A stretch of 64,000 nt of DNA from Scilla litardierei (lineage: Eukaryota > Streptophyta > Magnoliopsida > Asparagales > Asparagaceae): the NCBI GenBank assembly GCA_030789695.1, contig CM061138.1, positions 21,028,214-21,092,213 of the forward strand. The letters are read 5' to 3'. This document shows positions 1 through 11,587 of the stretch, one piece after another. The notes under the pieces are model-generated. The model had not been told where the DNA came from, made no database searches, and saw only the letters and a list, made by a program, of their open reading frames with translations. Positions within the stretch are counted from its first letter, which is position 1. The number at the start of each line of letters is the position of its first letter. The position numbers and the translations under genes were made by a program.

Positions 1-1549
1 TTGGTGCAAAAGGAAACATGAACAACAGTTATAATGACATGGTACTGAAATGAAGTATGTGATAATTATTTAATGTCTCATCTACTGCAAGGGGATAACT
101 GCTAATAAGTACCAATCCTAGGTCGTGACTTATGAAAGAAAGCACAGTGTGCAACTGGCGCCCTTCTGAACCGCAAGGGTGCTACCCTCGAGCCGAGTCC
201 AAAAGAAAGTATTGTACCGTAACACTGCTGCTGTGACAAGAACTCAGTATCCATCAGAATGGCCATCCTTATAGTCCATGACTCATGACCCATAAAATGG
301 ACGTCCTCCCAAATATGGGCCAAAGAACAGGCTCCAATCGCTTCCGCACTCGCTCAATCATAAGTTTTCCCAAAAAAACCCGATTAGTCAAGCTGAATTA
401 ATCAATTATTAGTTATTGTATCGTGATGTGAGTCAAGTTTAATATTAGTTAAACTGCGTACTCAAGAAAATCCACTGCCATACATTTAATAGTAGCATGT
501 CATGTCAAGAGTCAATCTCAAATCCACCCGTCATTCAATATAAGTGCCATCACATGTAACAACACAGGAACTACACAATTTAATCACAATATTAAAGTGT
601 ATGGTACTAGCAAGCTCAAGAGATTATATGATAATAAAACTGGCTTGTGATAAGGTAAGGCATGGATTTTCTCATGGCATGATATTCCAAAACTAAACTG
701 ATAATAAAACACCCAACTGTTTCATGCAACGGACAAGAGAAATATAATAATTGTTCGGTAAGGAAGAACCCAAAAGTCAACTCATAATGGCTCTCGGCCA
801 TGGGAGTCAATTTCTGGGTCTTTTCATCACGTGGTGGGTAAAACCCAGGACTACGGCAAAATCCACGGGGTGTCTAGCAAGGAACTAGGGCTAATGACCA
901 AGATAACGGGGGACGTGGCTCATATCTCAAGTAAACCACAACGACAACCCAAGTCAGCGAACAAAGCTCTCAGCTGAACCCAAACAACAGCAGAAAAAAC
1001 CAGCCGCAACCACAACCAACAAGAAACCACAAAACCACAAGCAAGTGGAGCCATCGACCCCAACGTAAGCAACAAAGGGACAGGCCACAAGCATGAGAGC
1101 CACCGAACCCCCAAATCAACAAGTAAAGGGACAGACCATAAACAACCTGGCCATATGCAAGGACTTCGGGACCCCACAACAAGTAGGCGATGGAACCAAC
1201 CCCACTAAATTATTGTATGGACTCAAACCCTACACTACTCCCCCAAATCATCCTTTGCCGGTAATAAAAATCCAATTTTTCTATCAAACCCCCAACGATT
1301 TCAACTCGGATAATGCATGCGGAAAATCGAAAGAAATATGCAATGTAAGGAGAGATAAAGTCTACCGAAAACGAAGACGAAGACGAAGAACCAAAAAAAA
1401 TTAAGAATCGAAGCCACACAGATCAACTGAGAAATCAGCAAGAGATCAAACCCTAAAGAGCCGAGCCGTAGGAATCAACCAGCTTCGAAGAAACTAAGAG
1501 AGAGACTTAAAGTGCATGTAACCGAGAGGAGAGTGAGACGGAAGAGTTA
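1..1549 (-). mobile_element. Ty3/gypsy-type LTR remnant A, 3' part (continues at 3870)
   Basis: The segment resembles the body of the solo LTR at 1550-3864: the stretch at about 100-360 corresponds to about 2040-2245 (shared wording around a GGGCCGAGT-like block and the end at GTTTTCCCAAAA or GTTACCCCAAAA), and the CA-rich part at 950-1200 corresponds to 2740-3060. Read on the minus strand, this is the middle and 5' part of a long LTR. It is cut at 1549 by insertion of the solo LTR and resumes at 3870. Its 3' terminus lies left of the window. No coding capacity is seen. The family name is inferred from terminal motifs typical of plant gypsy LTRs. Confidence 0.6.
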
Positions 1550-3864
1550 TGTAACACCCCAGAATCGGGAACCGTCACACTCACAATAATTTGCAGGTCT
1601 TGCATGTACCAGTGAAGTCAATATAGTTTAAACAGGAAATATTTGAGACAAAGATAAAGGAAATACTCATTTTATTAAACCTTGAAATGAATTACATTGT
1701 ATAGGCAAAAGAGAAACTACAGCTCAACTAAACTAAAATAATACTGAAAGAAAACCGACTAAAAGAAAGATAACTCTCCTGGTAACACGGAAACTCAAAA
1801 GTCTACGTCCTTCATAGGAAAATCAGACTCCTCGTACTGCGGAGCCTGCTCTTTGAGCTGAGTATTACCTGGTGGATTTGAACCACCATTAATAAAGTAG
1901 ATTGCAAACCGTTTTAAACATTTAATTAATTTATTTTACAGGAAGTTAACATGTACAAAAGGAACTGTAAAAGAAAGATTACTGATCTGGCATGAACAAG
2001 TGGCAATAAGAAAATGTGCAAAATAACCAAAAGAAAGAGTTGTTGTATTGTGTTGTGACTTATAAGAGGAAGGCACGATGTGCAACGTGAAGTCCACCTT
2101 GGACCGCGGGGTGCTACCCTGGGCCGAGTATAAAGGTCAACTGTACCTGAACTCAGGATCCATAAAAGGACATCCTCCCAGATAGGGGCCAAAAGCATGG
2201 CTTCAATCGCTCCCGTACTCTCTCTAATATGAGTTACCCCAAAACCCGTGATGTCAGGTGTATTGTCATTGTATATGTCTATTATACTGCTTTCATGCCA
2301 CGTGTTTATGTCATTACTATTATTGTGTTTGACATTGTACTAGTTGCAGGTATTGTCGTGTGGATGAGATTCTAGAGGCAACTCTCATGGGTTCAAGAGG
2401 TGACCACCGGTGTACCGTGCCACTTTGTCCCATGTAGCACTTAGTTCTCAACATGTTCATGCACGACATACAGAGTGTGCAATCAGTGTATAATATGATT
2501 ATCAACAGTTGTATCATGGCATGTACAAGTGTTCAGTATTCAATAACCAATATCAAGTATCTAGGAGGATCCAGTTCATGAAGCATAGCATTTGACATAT
2601 GTAATCTAGAGGATCATACGGTATAAGAGACAAGTGTAGTATTCAGTTACGTTCATCAGAACAATTAACCATTTAATCAACTATGTAGGCATTTAAATAA
2701 AGAATCAACATTTGAAAACAAAAATCAAGAAAAGCTTATCAGTCACAAAACTGCACCAAAACAGCCACTAGGAACCCCAAAACTGCACCAAACCAGCCAT
2801 CAGAAAACACCCAAAAACTGCACCCAAATAACGCCCAAAACAGCACCAAGACGGTACACAAGACTGCACCCAAGACTGGACCGAAACAGCACCCAGACAG
2901 CACCCAGACTGGACCCAAACAGCACCCAGACTGCACCCCAAACTCAAAGAAAAACCCCAGAACATCCCACAGCAGAATACCCAGATCAGCCCCCAGCAGA
3001 ATACACAGATCAGCCCCAAGACTGCTCCAAAACAGCTCCAGAATTGAAAATCAAAACATTTGTACACCAAGCATGCAATTGTCCCAAAACAGCTGGCAAC
3101 CGGACAAAATTCTTAAGTTTATATGATTTTAAAAACAATTAAAACAAGAAAACAAAACAGAAACTGAGAACTTAGACATAGAGATAATCTACCTCCACCA
3201 TTGATCAAAACCTCGAGAGATCCAAGCCCTAATTTGAAAGAAATAAGATCTGAAATTATGAGGAAGAAACGATTGGATTTTTACTTGAATAACATAGATA
3301 TTATAAATTTATACAAGAGAAATGGGAGAGGAATATACGTGAATTAGGAGTTCGGATCCGAGATGAATCCTCTATCAAGAAGCGGCTAGGGTTTAGTGGG
3401 GGAGAGGCGACGGCTAGAGTTCGTTCTGTCGAATGAGAGAGGGAAAGCACCCGTTGCGTTCTTTGAAAAATAAAGGAAAAGGCTGTTGTTGGGGTTTTGG
3501 GGAAAGAGTTAGATATTTTTGAGTGGGGGTTTTGGGCTTCAGTGGTTGGGCCTTGTAACTTAAGGCTTGTGCTCTAATAGGGTGAGTAAAAAAAGGAAAA
3601 TGAGAAGATGGAGGAAGTGGGCTTTGGGCTCCAACTTAAAGAAGAAAGAAAAGAATTACAGAAAAGTGTTGGGCATATGGGTTGTCTGGGGTGGTTTGGG
3701 CCAAAACAGAATAAAGGAGAAAAGAAATAAAGAAAGGAAATAGAAGATATGGAAAATAATAAAGAAAACTAAAAGTAATACTAATACTAATTAGAATAGG
3801 GAAAATATGGGAGGAAATCTAAAAAATTTTCAAAATCCTTTAGGTCAAAATACGGGCTATTACA
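1550..3864 (-). mobile_element. Solo LTR, Ty3/gypsy type (2315 bp)
   Basis: The unit starts TGTAACACCCC and ends GGGCTATTACA on the plus strand. It is flanked by a perfect 5-bp target site duplication AGTTA (1545-1549 and 3865-3869). Minus-strand reading gives TGTAATAGCCCG at the start and GGGGTGTTACA at the end, the usual layout of long plant gypsy LTRs, so the element is placed on the minus strand. There is no PBS, gag or pol between the ends, so this is one LTR left after LTR-LTR recombination. The stretch 3360-3480 (an AAACCCTAGCCGC-like transcript leader on the minus strand) probably marks the R region. It is inserted into LTR remnant A. Confidence 0.85.
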
Positions 3865-3869
3865 AGTTA

Positions 3870-4267
3870 AATAGCCACCGAAGCAACCCCGGAGGAATCG
3901 TGTCCTCGCAGTGAGGGCGACATCCTCTGAGAGGACCTGATGAGACCTCACGACGTCGCAGAGAAGGACGGAGGGCTCTGAAGGCTTCGTCAAGGATAGA
4001 TGAATGAGAGAGATGGCGTCAAAGTCCCATCGAGGGCCCCACGGTGATGCGAGTGTGAGAGAGGACTGAGAGGGGTCCCTGAGCCCTAGCAGGTTGTCGT
4101 AGAGAGAGAGAGAGAGAGAGAACGAGCAGAAGCACTAACGGGCTTGTCGAGCGAAGTGAGGGGCGGTGAGGGATCGCGAAAGAAGACAAGCAAAGCCTGT
4201 GTGGGCTTCGTATCGCGATGGGCCAGGAAAAATAAGAGGGGGGTTTAAATAATAAAGGGCTCTTACA
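3870..4267 (-). mobile_element. Ty3/gypsy-type LTR remnant A, 5' end
   Basis: This continues the LTR interrupted at 1549. It ends GGGCTCTTACA, which on the minus strand is TGTAAGAGCCC, matching the start of the solo LTR and of the fragment ending at 24775. Its left edge abuts the AGTTA duplication of the inserted solo LTR. It contains an (AG)n tract at 4100-4121. Confidence 0.6.
4100..4121. repeat. (AG)n microsatellite
   Basis: About eleven AG units lie in the transcript-leader part of LTR remnant A. A simple sequence repeat; no other role is seen. Confidence 0.9.
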
Positions 4268-4825
4268 TATTGGTTGTACGTGATGAAGTTAGAACTCGGT
4301 TTTGCCTTATGTATCAGACTTGGGGTTACCCTATGATTATAAATGAGGATTTGCCCATTTAAGGTCGTTGGAATAATAGGATTTGCTACCTGTTGGATCA
4401 TAATGCTATTGCCTGAAGGATCCAAATTTATCACCTGTGTGGTCATAGAATTACTGCCTGAAGGATAATCTAAAAACCATGAACACATGGTTAAGTCCAT
4501 TAAAACGATCAATGATGAGAATTATCTAAGATCGCTATAGTTGTCCCTCCTCTCATTATCCATTCGCCCATATTTTGAAATTGTTGCCATGTTCGATACT
4601 TGACATCCAGGTTAGCTTGAATTTACTAATGCTTCAAATTTAGACTTTCTAGCATGCTTAGAATATTTTACTTGTTATCTACGCACATGTGCTCTATGAT
4701 ACATGTTTAAATTAGCACAACACATATGCGCTCCAGGTATATGTTTAAACTAGTGTTACACCTATTGCATGCTAACTGTTTCATTATTTACACTGCTACA
4801 TATCACATATTCCCTGTTTTAATGA
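4268..4825. other. Intronic sequence between LTR remnant A and the gag-only element
   Basis: AT-rich. Two related short units lie at about 4383-4420 and 4425-4465 (each ends in TGCCTGAAGGAT). A minus-strand open frame (4135-4512) crosses the end of LTR A and matches no protein known to me. Part of this stretch may be the beginning of the plus-strand LTR D that resumes at 7387. No gene is called. Confidence 0.5.
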
Positions 4826-4830
4826 TTATA

Positions 4831-5126
4831 TGATGCGTTTCGTTAGGGATTTGATGATAAAAAGGGAATTTTTATTGGAAATTCAAATCTAGAATCAAAA
4901 GGGAAGCCTACTACAATTTAACTACTCTCTAACTAAGACTAGGAAACAATTCTTAACCTAGGGGGAAAAGTCAAATCCTAATACAATTAATCTAGGGGAA
5001 TAAAATAGATAACTCTCACAAATTTTCGCATCCCCTCCAGGGCCGGCTCAACCCCCTTTAAATAGAAAAACACACCTAATTGTTATTTTACCCAAATGCC
5101 CTTACTCCCAATTACTGGCCGCAGCA
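4831..5126 (-). repeat. 3' LTR of the gag-only element
   Basis: 296 bp; on the minus strand it starts TGCTGCGG (the other copy has TGTTGCGG) and ends ACGCATCA. A TATA-like TATTTAAA is readable on the minus strand near 5060. It shares about 97 percent identity by eye with 7086-7381. Confidence 0.85.
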
Positions 5127-7062
5127 CTGATCCGCCCCTGAAAACCCACCTTGTCCATAAGGTGGTGCGTGAAGTGTGTGCAGGTGCTCCTGATCATCGT
5201 CCACGCCAGCTTCCAGCATTACCACACTCTCTCCTCCCTCTTCTTCGTCATTCACTATCAGGATCTGAAGAGTATGATTCCCGCACCGGTGCCCAAGAGT
5301 AAACTTCTCGTCGCATTTGAAACACAGACCCTTGGTCCGCTTGTCACGAATCTCTGCCTCGGTCATTCTTCGTATATGTCCTCCAGGTCGTGGTTCCATC
5401 CACTTCTCCTTAGTAGCCGTTGTGCCGTCAGTGGATGTTGCCCCTCCTGCGGCCCCCTTTTGTCCCCCTCCAAGATCCGGCCCTCGAATAGTGGAGCCTC
5501 CCCACGTCCCCCGGGCTATTCTCTCTGTCTCCTGATGGTCTTCCACCTTCCTAGCCAATGTCATCATCCCGCGCAGACCCACTGGTTCGAACTGCCTCAG
5601 TCCTGATCTCACCGTAGGCTTCAACCCCTTCATAAAGCAACCCTCCAATGATTCCTCAGATACTCCACAAACTCGGTGGCAGAGCGACTCAAACTTCCTG
5701 ATGTAATCTCCTACGCTCCCCTCCTGCTTCAGTGAATATAGTCTCTCAAACCCCCACCAGACTGTCCTGCACCAAATCGCTCCATCAAGAGCGTCGTAAA
5801 CTCCTCCCAAGTTCGAAATGGCTGCTGCTGATCAGTCCACCGATACCAGCCTAAAGCCTCCCCCTCCAAACATACACCAATCGCCCGAAGCCACTCCTCT
5901 CCTGGGACCGCGGACACCTCCAAGTACCTCTCCACTCGGTACAACCAGTCATCTGGGTCTCCTCCCTCAAAGATGGGCACCTCCAGCTTCCTCAGACGTC
6001 TCTCTTCAGCGTATCCACCTCTCTCCTGCTGCTGGAATCCTCCCCTCTGCTAGTACCTCTGTCGCCTATCGGGAAAATAAGCCTCAGCTCGATTGCGGTA
6101 GCCTCCCTCTGCTCCATGCCCCTGCCAGTCCCCCTGTGGGTGTCCAAACTCCGTCGGGTGGCCTCCTGGTGGGTCCTGGTCGCTCTACAATCTCCCGTCA
6201 CTCCCCCAAAAGGTGGGGGTGGAGTCGACGGGTCACCTGTGATCTGGTGGTGCCCTCCACCGTGCTGAAATCCTCCGTCGGGTCCCCCAAAAGGCTGAAA
6301 CCTGGAAATTGTGCTCCTCAGATCTCGGGCGGGGCCCCCGGGGGCCCGGAAATGCTCGGAAAAGCCTGTCGGGCGTCCTGGAAGGTCGGTGGGGCCCCCA
6401 GGGGTCCGTCGGACCTCGGGACCGCCCTCTGGGGTCGGCCGAAGCCCCCCAGGCCGGCGCCGGGGGCGACCGGCCCTGAAATTGGGCCGGCGGACCCCAG
6501 GCGGTGGCGCCTGGGCCCGCCGAGGGCGCAGGGGGGCGGCAGGTGCGGCCGCCCCTCCCGGGGGCCTGGCGGCCCCCCGCCGCCCCTCTGGGGGTTCGTC
6601 GGGCCCCCAGATATCCCTGGGGGGTCGGCGGCCACCCGGAAGGCTGCCGGGGTGCCGGATTCCCCCCTCCGGCACCTCTGTCCTCTTGGCGTGGCGTCGC
6701 GTGGTCTTGGTGAGTCCCCCACGCGTTGTCTCCTTGATCGAAGCCTCCGTCTTCTTCTAGATCCGGATCATCTTCAAAAGAAACCGTCTTTTTGCCCTTG
6801 TCCTTCGCCAAAGTTGGCTCTTTTTTGCTTGGATCCGCCTTTGGTACGAGATGAGCGGTCAACGCCGCTATAGCTTTCGTCAATTCCGATAATTTTGCCT
6901 CCATTTTTCCTTGGTTCTCCTTCATCTCCCCCCGGATTTGCGCGGCTATCTCGGCGTCTTCCTTCCTCACGTCTCGATGAAACCCTTGCTAATTTGGGCC
7001 TTCATCCGTTCAACCTTCTCTTCCAAAACTTCGACCCGCTCCTTGGATCGTGTGCTAGCCAT
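5127..7062 (-). pseudogene. Ty3/gypsy gag polyprotein, broken (gag-only element)
   Basis: Minus-strand reading starts at ATG 7062 (MASTRS, like the N-terminus of the chromovirus at 18633). It proceeds through a proline/glycine/arginine-rich middle (about 6233-6720), then the retrotransposon gag domain (about 5980-5500; motifs EGGDPDDWLYRVERYL, GEALGWYRW, SLEGCFMKGL) and one zinc knuckle (CFKCDEKFTLGHRC near 5300). Gag would form the nucleocapsid that packages element RNA. The reading frame is split into at least four pieces by frameshifts. No protease or RT follows; the coding part ends beside the 3' LTR. The gag family call is secure; the exact break positions are not. Confidence 0.8.
6290..6690. 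repeat. GC-rich low-complexity block inside gag
   Basis: About 400 bp of G/C runs with many short self-complementary pieces (for example GGGCCCCCGGGGGCCC near 6330). All frames are open across much of it, which explains several long overlapping ORFs on both strands that are not genes. A similar block lies at the same place in gag of the element at 18224-24369. Confidence 0.8.
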
Positions 7063-7071
7063 TGATCGATC

Positions 7072-7084
7072 GCTCTGATACCAA
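7072..7084 (-). other. Primer-binding site of the gag-only element
   Basis: Minus strand TTGGTATCAGAGC, complementary to the 3' end of initiator Met tRNA, one base from the LTR end. This fixes the element's direction. Confidence 0.85.
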
Positions 7085-7085
7085 T

Positions 7086-7381
7086 TGATGCGTTTCGCTA
7101 GGGATTTGATGATAAAAAGGGAATTTTTATTGGAAATTCAGATCTAGAATCAAAAGGGAACCCTACTACAATTTAACTACTCTCTAACTAAGACTAGGAA
7201 ACAATTCTTAACCTATGGGGAAAAGCCAAATCCTAATACAATTAATCTAGGGGAATAAAATAGATAACTCTTACAAATTTTCGCATCCCCTCCAGGGCCG
7301 GCTCAACCCCCTTTAAATAGAAAAACACCCCTAATTGTTATTTTACACAAATGCCCTTACTCCCAATTACTGGCCGCAACA
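7086..7381 (-). repeat. 5' LTR of the gag-only element
   Basis: 296 bp, next to the primer-binding site; the right TSD TTATA is at 7382-7386. Confidence 0.85.
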
Positions 7382-7386
7382 TTATA

Positions 7387-8205
7387 TCACATCTTGCTCA
7401 TTTTTCCTTGACATTGAAAATATTGATATGTTGCGTGTGCTATGAGAACCAAATGGAATTGGAATATCATTGGAATCTTGAAAACCTGATTGGATCTGAA
7501 ATGACATAGCACACCAACATATGAACTAGTTTCAATGTGGCTCTAAACCTAACCAAAAAGCTTTAATTTTTAAATCATGTTTTAAATATAAGTAAATATT
7601 ACCAAATTAGAACTACACGGACTATATCACCGAGACATTGAGAGATGGACTATATCACCGAGACACTGAGAGATGTACACTTAACATACACTTGGTACTT
7701 CAGACTCCCTGGGTGTTGGGACAAGTCGTATTAGTGAAAGTGTGAGAGTGACTAGAGCCATGGTCATATTGACATGATCGCATCAGGTGTTCCGGACGGG
7801 TCACATCATGAATCCGATGGATCCCTATTGGTATCACCGGACTTAATTGTTGAGTCTCCCCATGTTACTCTTTTGGACTCATGGCCATCATGTTCCTACT
7901 TTAGGCATGGCCCGGGTGAGCGTCCCCGTGGTACGAGGTGGACTCCTGGTTACTTATTGTACCAATATAATTCGCAGCTTAGAATTGGTATAACTAATAG
8001 GACCATGATAGTACAACCTTAAATTATTAACTGAGTTATATGTCTTGTCTTAATTTCCCATGCATGCATGTTAGACAGTATTAATTAATTCATTACATGC
8101 TCACAGTCCCTAGTTACTAGTTAGTTTTACGACTGCTCACATGTTTAATTCCAAAATTCTTGAATTATTATGATTTACATGGCGGTTCTTCTTTTTTATT
8201 GCACT
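7387..8205 (+). mobile_element. Ty3/gypsy-type LTR remnant D, middle part
   Basis: The stretch 7740-8030 resembles, in plus orientation, the middle of the long LTRs that lie in minus orientation at 100-360 and 2040-2245. The remnant is interrupted by the gag-only element on its left and by the SIRE-like solo LTR on its right, and resumes at 9535. No coding region is seen; the small ORF at 7774-8022 is an accident of the repeat. Confidence 0.55.
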
Positions 8206-8210
8206 GCCAG

Positions 8211-9529
8211 TGTTGGACTAGGTGGCCCACGACGTAGGTCAAAACTAAAGTTCTGATGATGCCAAACAAATATTATGGCTACTAATATGTTTCTTAAGTG
8301 AGTTTCAGGCCAAAACAAAGCTAAATGAGGCTAAATTGACAAACATTAGTCATTAATTGAATAGACACCGCATTAGTCGACTAATTAGTACTCTTAAAAA
8401 GCCCGTCGGCATTAGTCGACTAATGCTTTGGAGCTAGTCAATTGATAGCATATTTAGTCGATTAGCTTCTTAGGCGTAGTCAACTAATCCGTATAGTTTG
8501 GCCGGGTTGACTTGGTCAAATAGGTAATTTCATACTTCTGGATATATTCAGGAGTTCAAGTTCAAGATGAAGTTTACTCCTTGAAGAATTGCGAATTAAA
8601 AGAACAATCTATGTGCACCACAGTCAATACAAACACAAGAATTAATGTGCAATTGGAATTTGTCCAAGAGTTCAAATCAATTACAAAAGAGTTCAAGTTA
8701 AAGAACAACTCATCCAAGAGTCGTAGATTGGCTACAAGAGTTCATATGCATGCAAATACAAGAGTTCATGTGCACCAAGAATTCATATGGACTGCCACTA
8801 CAAGTGTTAATGTGCTAGTAGGACTTGGGTTTCAACACTATATATACACGTACCCCATGCACATGAAAAATTAAGGCAGCGGAAAATAATACAAGAGAGG
8901 CTGCATCCTTCATCGTCCAAAGCTCTCATCAATCAAGTGCATGGCCCGCTCCATCTCCTTATTGCTTTAGCAAGTGGCTGCTTCTTCCATTAAAGCAAAC
9001 AATAAGAATTCAGCAGTTTTGCAGAAAAGCCCCTACATATTTCAGAATTGCAGTTTCAACCCCAAAACTTGCAAGAGAGATATCTTCTAATACAGGACTC
9101 CGATTGACGAACCGTTTTCGCTGACATGATCACGATCATCTTTCGGATTTATAGTTTCTGCTTTAGATCAGTTCGCATTATTTTATTGCGAAGTTGTATT
9201 TTTTGTATAGCTTCATACAGAGGCTACATTGAGCTTATATTCTTTGAACTGGTTAGTGTAACGGTTCGATCATCACCCGTAAGTGTGATCAAGTGTTGTA
9301 ACGGTTTGGTCACCACTCTTAAGTGTGATCAGGTGCTGTAACAATTTGATCACCACCCATAAGTGTGATCAGGTTTTTTTTTGTGGCTTCAAAAAGTGTT
9401 AAATTCTTGAGAAGAGGTTGGAGAGTGTGGGGGAAACCAGCTCCTTTAAAAATATTTGTGTGATTATGATTCTTCCGTGCTTTAAATTTTTTAATGTGTC
9501 ATAAACCCTATTCACCCTTCCTGTTTTTA
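8211..9529 (+). mobile_element. Solo LTR, Ty1/copia SIRE-like (1319 bp)
   Basis: It begins TGTTGGACTAGGTGGCCCAC, the start I associate with SIRE/Maximus LTRs, and is flanked by a perfect TSD GCCAG (8206-8210 and 9530-9534). A TATA-like CTATATATAC is at about 8838. Inside are repeated ATTAGTCGACTAAT-type palindromes (about 8374-8490) and three tandem units of roughly 40 bp around GTAACGGTTTGATCACCAC and AAGTGTGATCA (about 9255-9375). The right end reads TTTTTA rather than the expected CA. No internal region is present. The clade is recalled, not tested. Confidence 0.75.
9255..9375 (+). repeat. Three tandem units of about 40 bp in the SIRE-like LTR
   Basis: Each unit has GTAAC, then TTTGATCACCACC (or a variant), then TAAGTGTGATCA. 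Likely an LTR-internal repeat. Confidence 0.8.
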
Positions 9530-9534
9530 GCCAG

Positions 9535-9831
9535 GTGATGGGACAGAGATAGAGGAGGCCCTGGTGTTCGAGGATACAGATTTTGCGATGGAGACCGTTG
9601 ACTTATGACTTGAGTTAGCAAATATATCAATGTCATGTCTGTTAGATGAATTGTGTTAGTATGTGGATAGTATGACGTATATGATTTTGTAAACTCACAA
9701 ATATATATGAATGAAATTTTTCTTTAGCATTTTGATGCATCTCTGCTCGTGTCTAGATTGTTTCCCCTGGTTAACTACAAGACCGGCCACCCTGTGGTAC
9801 ATGCTGTGACCCCGGTTTGAAGGGCGTGACA
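9535..9831 (+). mobile_element. Ty3/gypsy-type LTR remnant D, 3' end
   Basis: It starts with the CCAGGTGAT block and the GATTTTGCGATGGA block that also appear, in minus orientation, near the 3' end of the solo LTR (about 1790-1875). It ends GGGCGTGACA at 9831, a typical 3' terminus of plant gypsy LTRs. It was split from 7387-8205 by the SIRE-like insertion. No TSD could be found because the left end is lost or unrecognised. Confidence 0.6.
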
Positions 9832-9836
9832 TAATG

Positions 9837-11490
9837 ATATACGCATGTCACATACTTTAATTATGGATTGAATGCTATATCTTGATATTCTGAAAATCAG
9901 ATGATCATGGAACATTTGGAAGATGGAGTTTTTGTGAGAATTCTAAACTATTCAAGGTCTTGAAATCAAAGGCATGATTGAAGCAAAAGATTGGGAAGCG
10001 AAATTACTCTCATATGAATACTGGCCGATTGTGTCAATAAATTCGCTCGTCTACTTGTGGATGGGGCTTCTGGGTTGTTTGTGAAGTGAGGGTTCATGCA
10101 TATGCTGAGGCCGGAAGGTGGGAAATGCTATATTAAGCTTCTAGAAAAAATTACAACAAATGATTTGAAAATTGTGAAGAAATTCTATGCCATGCAATAT
10201 AGCTTATCTGGTCTGCAAAAGGGTAGAAATCAGTATGGGCTACTTTCAAGGAATGTCTACAACTAGAGCCTAACAACTACTTTTTTAAAAAGACAAAAAG
10301 GTCAAACATTTATTTAGATTGGCGCCATGAATCGGGATACAAAGGCTTATGGCAAGAAAGCTTCGATTACATACATATAATTTAAAAAGACAGTATATTC
10401 CACAAGTAATACATAACTTCCCTTCTCTTTTGCTTTCTACTTGTATCTTGACTTATTAACCACATAACAGTTAGAATGAAAATCACCACCATTAGAGAAA
10501 CTACGCACATGCTATAATGCTAATGTTCCTCTTGATTCATCTCATATACAACTTCACCTCGTTGGTTGTCAGGTTGTAATGCTTCACCCAAGATCTTCAA
10601 TTGCTTGAGTATATACATAATACATCCACTTCAATCTTAAAATTTATTGCTACAGACAAACTAACGAAAAAAAGGAAAAAGGAAGAAGAAAGAAGATCAC
10701 ACAGAGAGAGACACAAACTAAAGAAGTCGTCGTCTTCATTTTGTATATTATTATTCAGTAAAAGGTAGACATTTAATTAGAGGGATTCAATGCGGTACCG
10801 TTACCCTTACCCCGCATACTCCCTGAATAATACATTAACGCTACATTTGCATACAGTCCAAATGCATTGCACGGTATATTTTAATTTTCGTGAACATGTA
10901 AAATACAATTTAATCTTAGCTATGTTCCTTTTTAATGACATGTGCATTGCACATATCTAAACCCTAGTGCAACCGTATGTGCTTAAAATCTTAGTGGTTG
11001 CATTCAGCTAGCCGTTTTCAGTTTAATGTCATTTTGTCTCTTAGCACGGAAACCTTCTTTTAAGATAATTTATCTAGCTTCTAGTTCATTGTTAGTTTTT
11101 TAATCAAACTTTTTATTCTGTATTAACGAATACAGTTACGCCGTAGGCTCTTATTTCATGTATCTTTAGTTTTGTGATTCTTCACTCCTGCGAATGCTTC
11201 CAGTCATGACTAAAAAGTTTCAGCTTAATGATTACATTACATAGTTAATTTCTTTTGCTTAGAGGGAAAACATGAGATCAATTTTTTGTAGGTAAGGATA
11301 TTAGGGAAGAATTTTCTTCTGCCTATGCCATGATGTACAACATCTATAAATATATAAAAGAAGCTTCGTGCCAACTTCATTTCATAATTTCACGACAAGG
11401 GAAAATTTGTTCCTTAACAATTTTGTATGGAACTATTGTGTCAGTGTTGATTCAACTATTTCAGTACTTTATTTCTTCTATATATTGCAG
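9837..11490. other. Intron sequence of the TOP gene (upstream of its first visible exon)
   Basis: About 1.65 kb, AT-rich. No exon, RNA gene or defined repeat is seen. The exon expected before 11491 (for the HExxH region) was looked for here and not found. Confidence 0.6.
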
Positions 11491-11587
11491 GATATCACAA
11501 AGTCTATCTCAACAGAGATGTGTAAAACCTTAAAAAGAAGACGGGATATGTTTTGTGGTCTTAAATTGAAGCAAGAAATTCTTTTCT
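11491..11587 (+). CDS. TOP exon (DITK...QEILF)
   Basis: Acceptor TATATTGCAG before 11491 and donor GTAAGT at 11588. The exon has 32 codons plus one base; that T joins GC at 15698 to make a Cys codon, which restores the family motif EIL[FY]C. This phase match across a 4.1-kb intron is strong evidence that the two exons belong together. Confidence 0.88.

Larger units (their letters stand above)
4831..7381 (-). mobile_element. Non-autonomous gag-only Ty3/gypsy element (TR-GAG type)
   Basis: Two 296-bp LTRs (4831-5126 and 7086-7381; about nine differences by eye) bound a 1959-bp interior. A perfect TSD TTATA sits at 4826-4830 and 7382-7386. On the minus strand the LTR begins TGTTGCGG (right copy) and ends ACGCATCA. 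The primer-binding site TTGGTATCAGAG (initiator Met tRNA type) follows. The interior codes only for gag and then jumps to a short stretch reading DKVGFQG, which resembles the last residues of a chromovirus integrase just before the polypurine tract. Protease, RT, RNase H and most of integrase are absent, which points to one internal pol deletion. It would depend on proteins from an autonomous relative. Confidence 0.85.

Noticed and set aside
4135..4512. 125-codon minus-strand frame
   Set aside because: Crosses the end of an LTR remnant; no family recognised.
5818..6873. 351-codon plus-strand open frame
   Set aside because: Lies antisense to gag of the gag-only element; produced by its GC-rich block.
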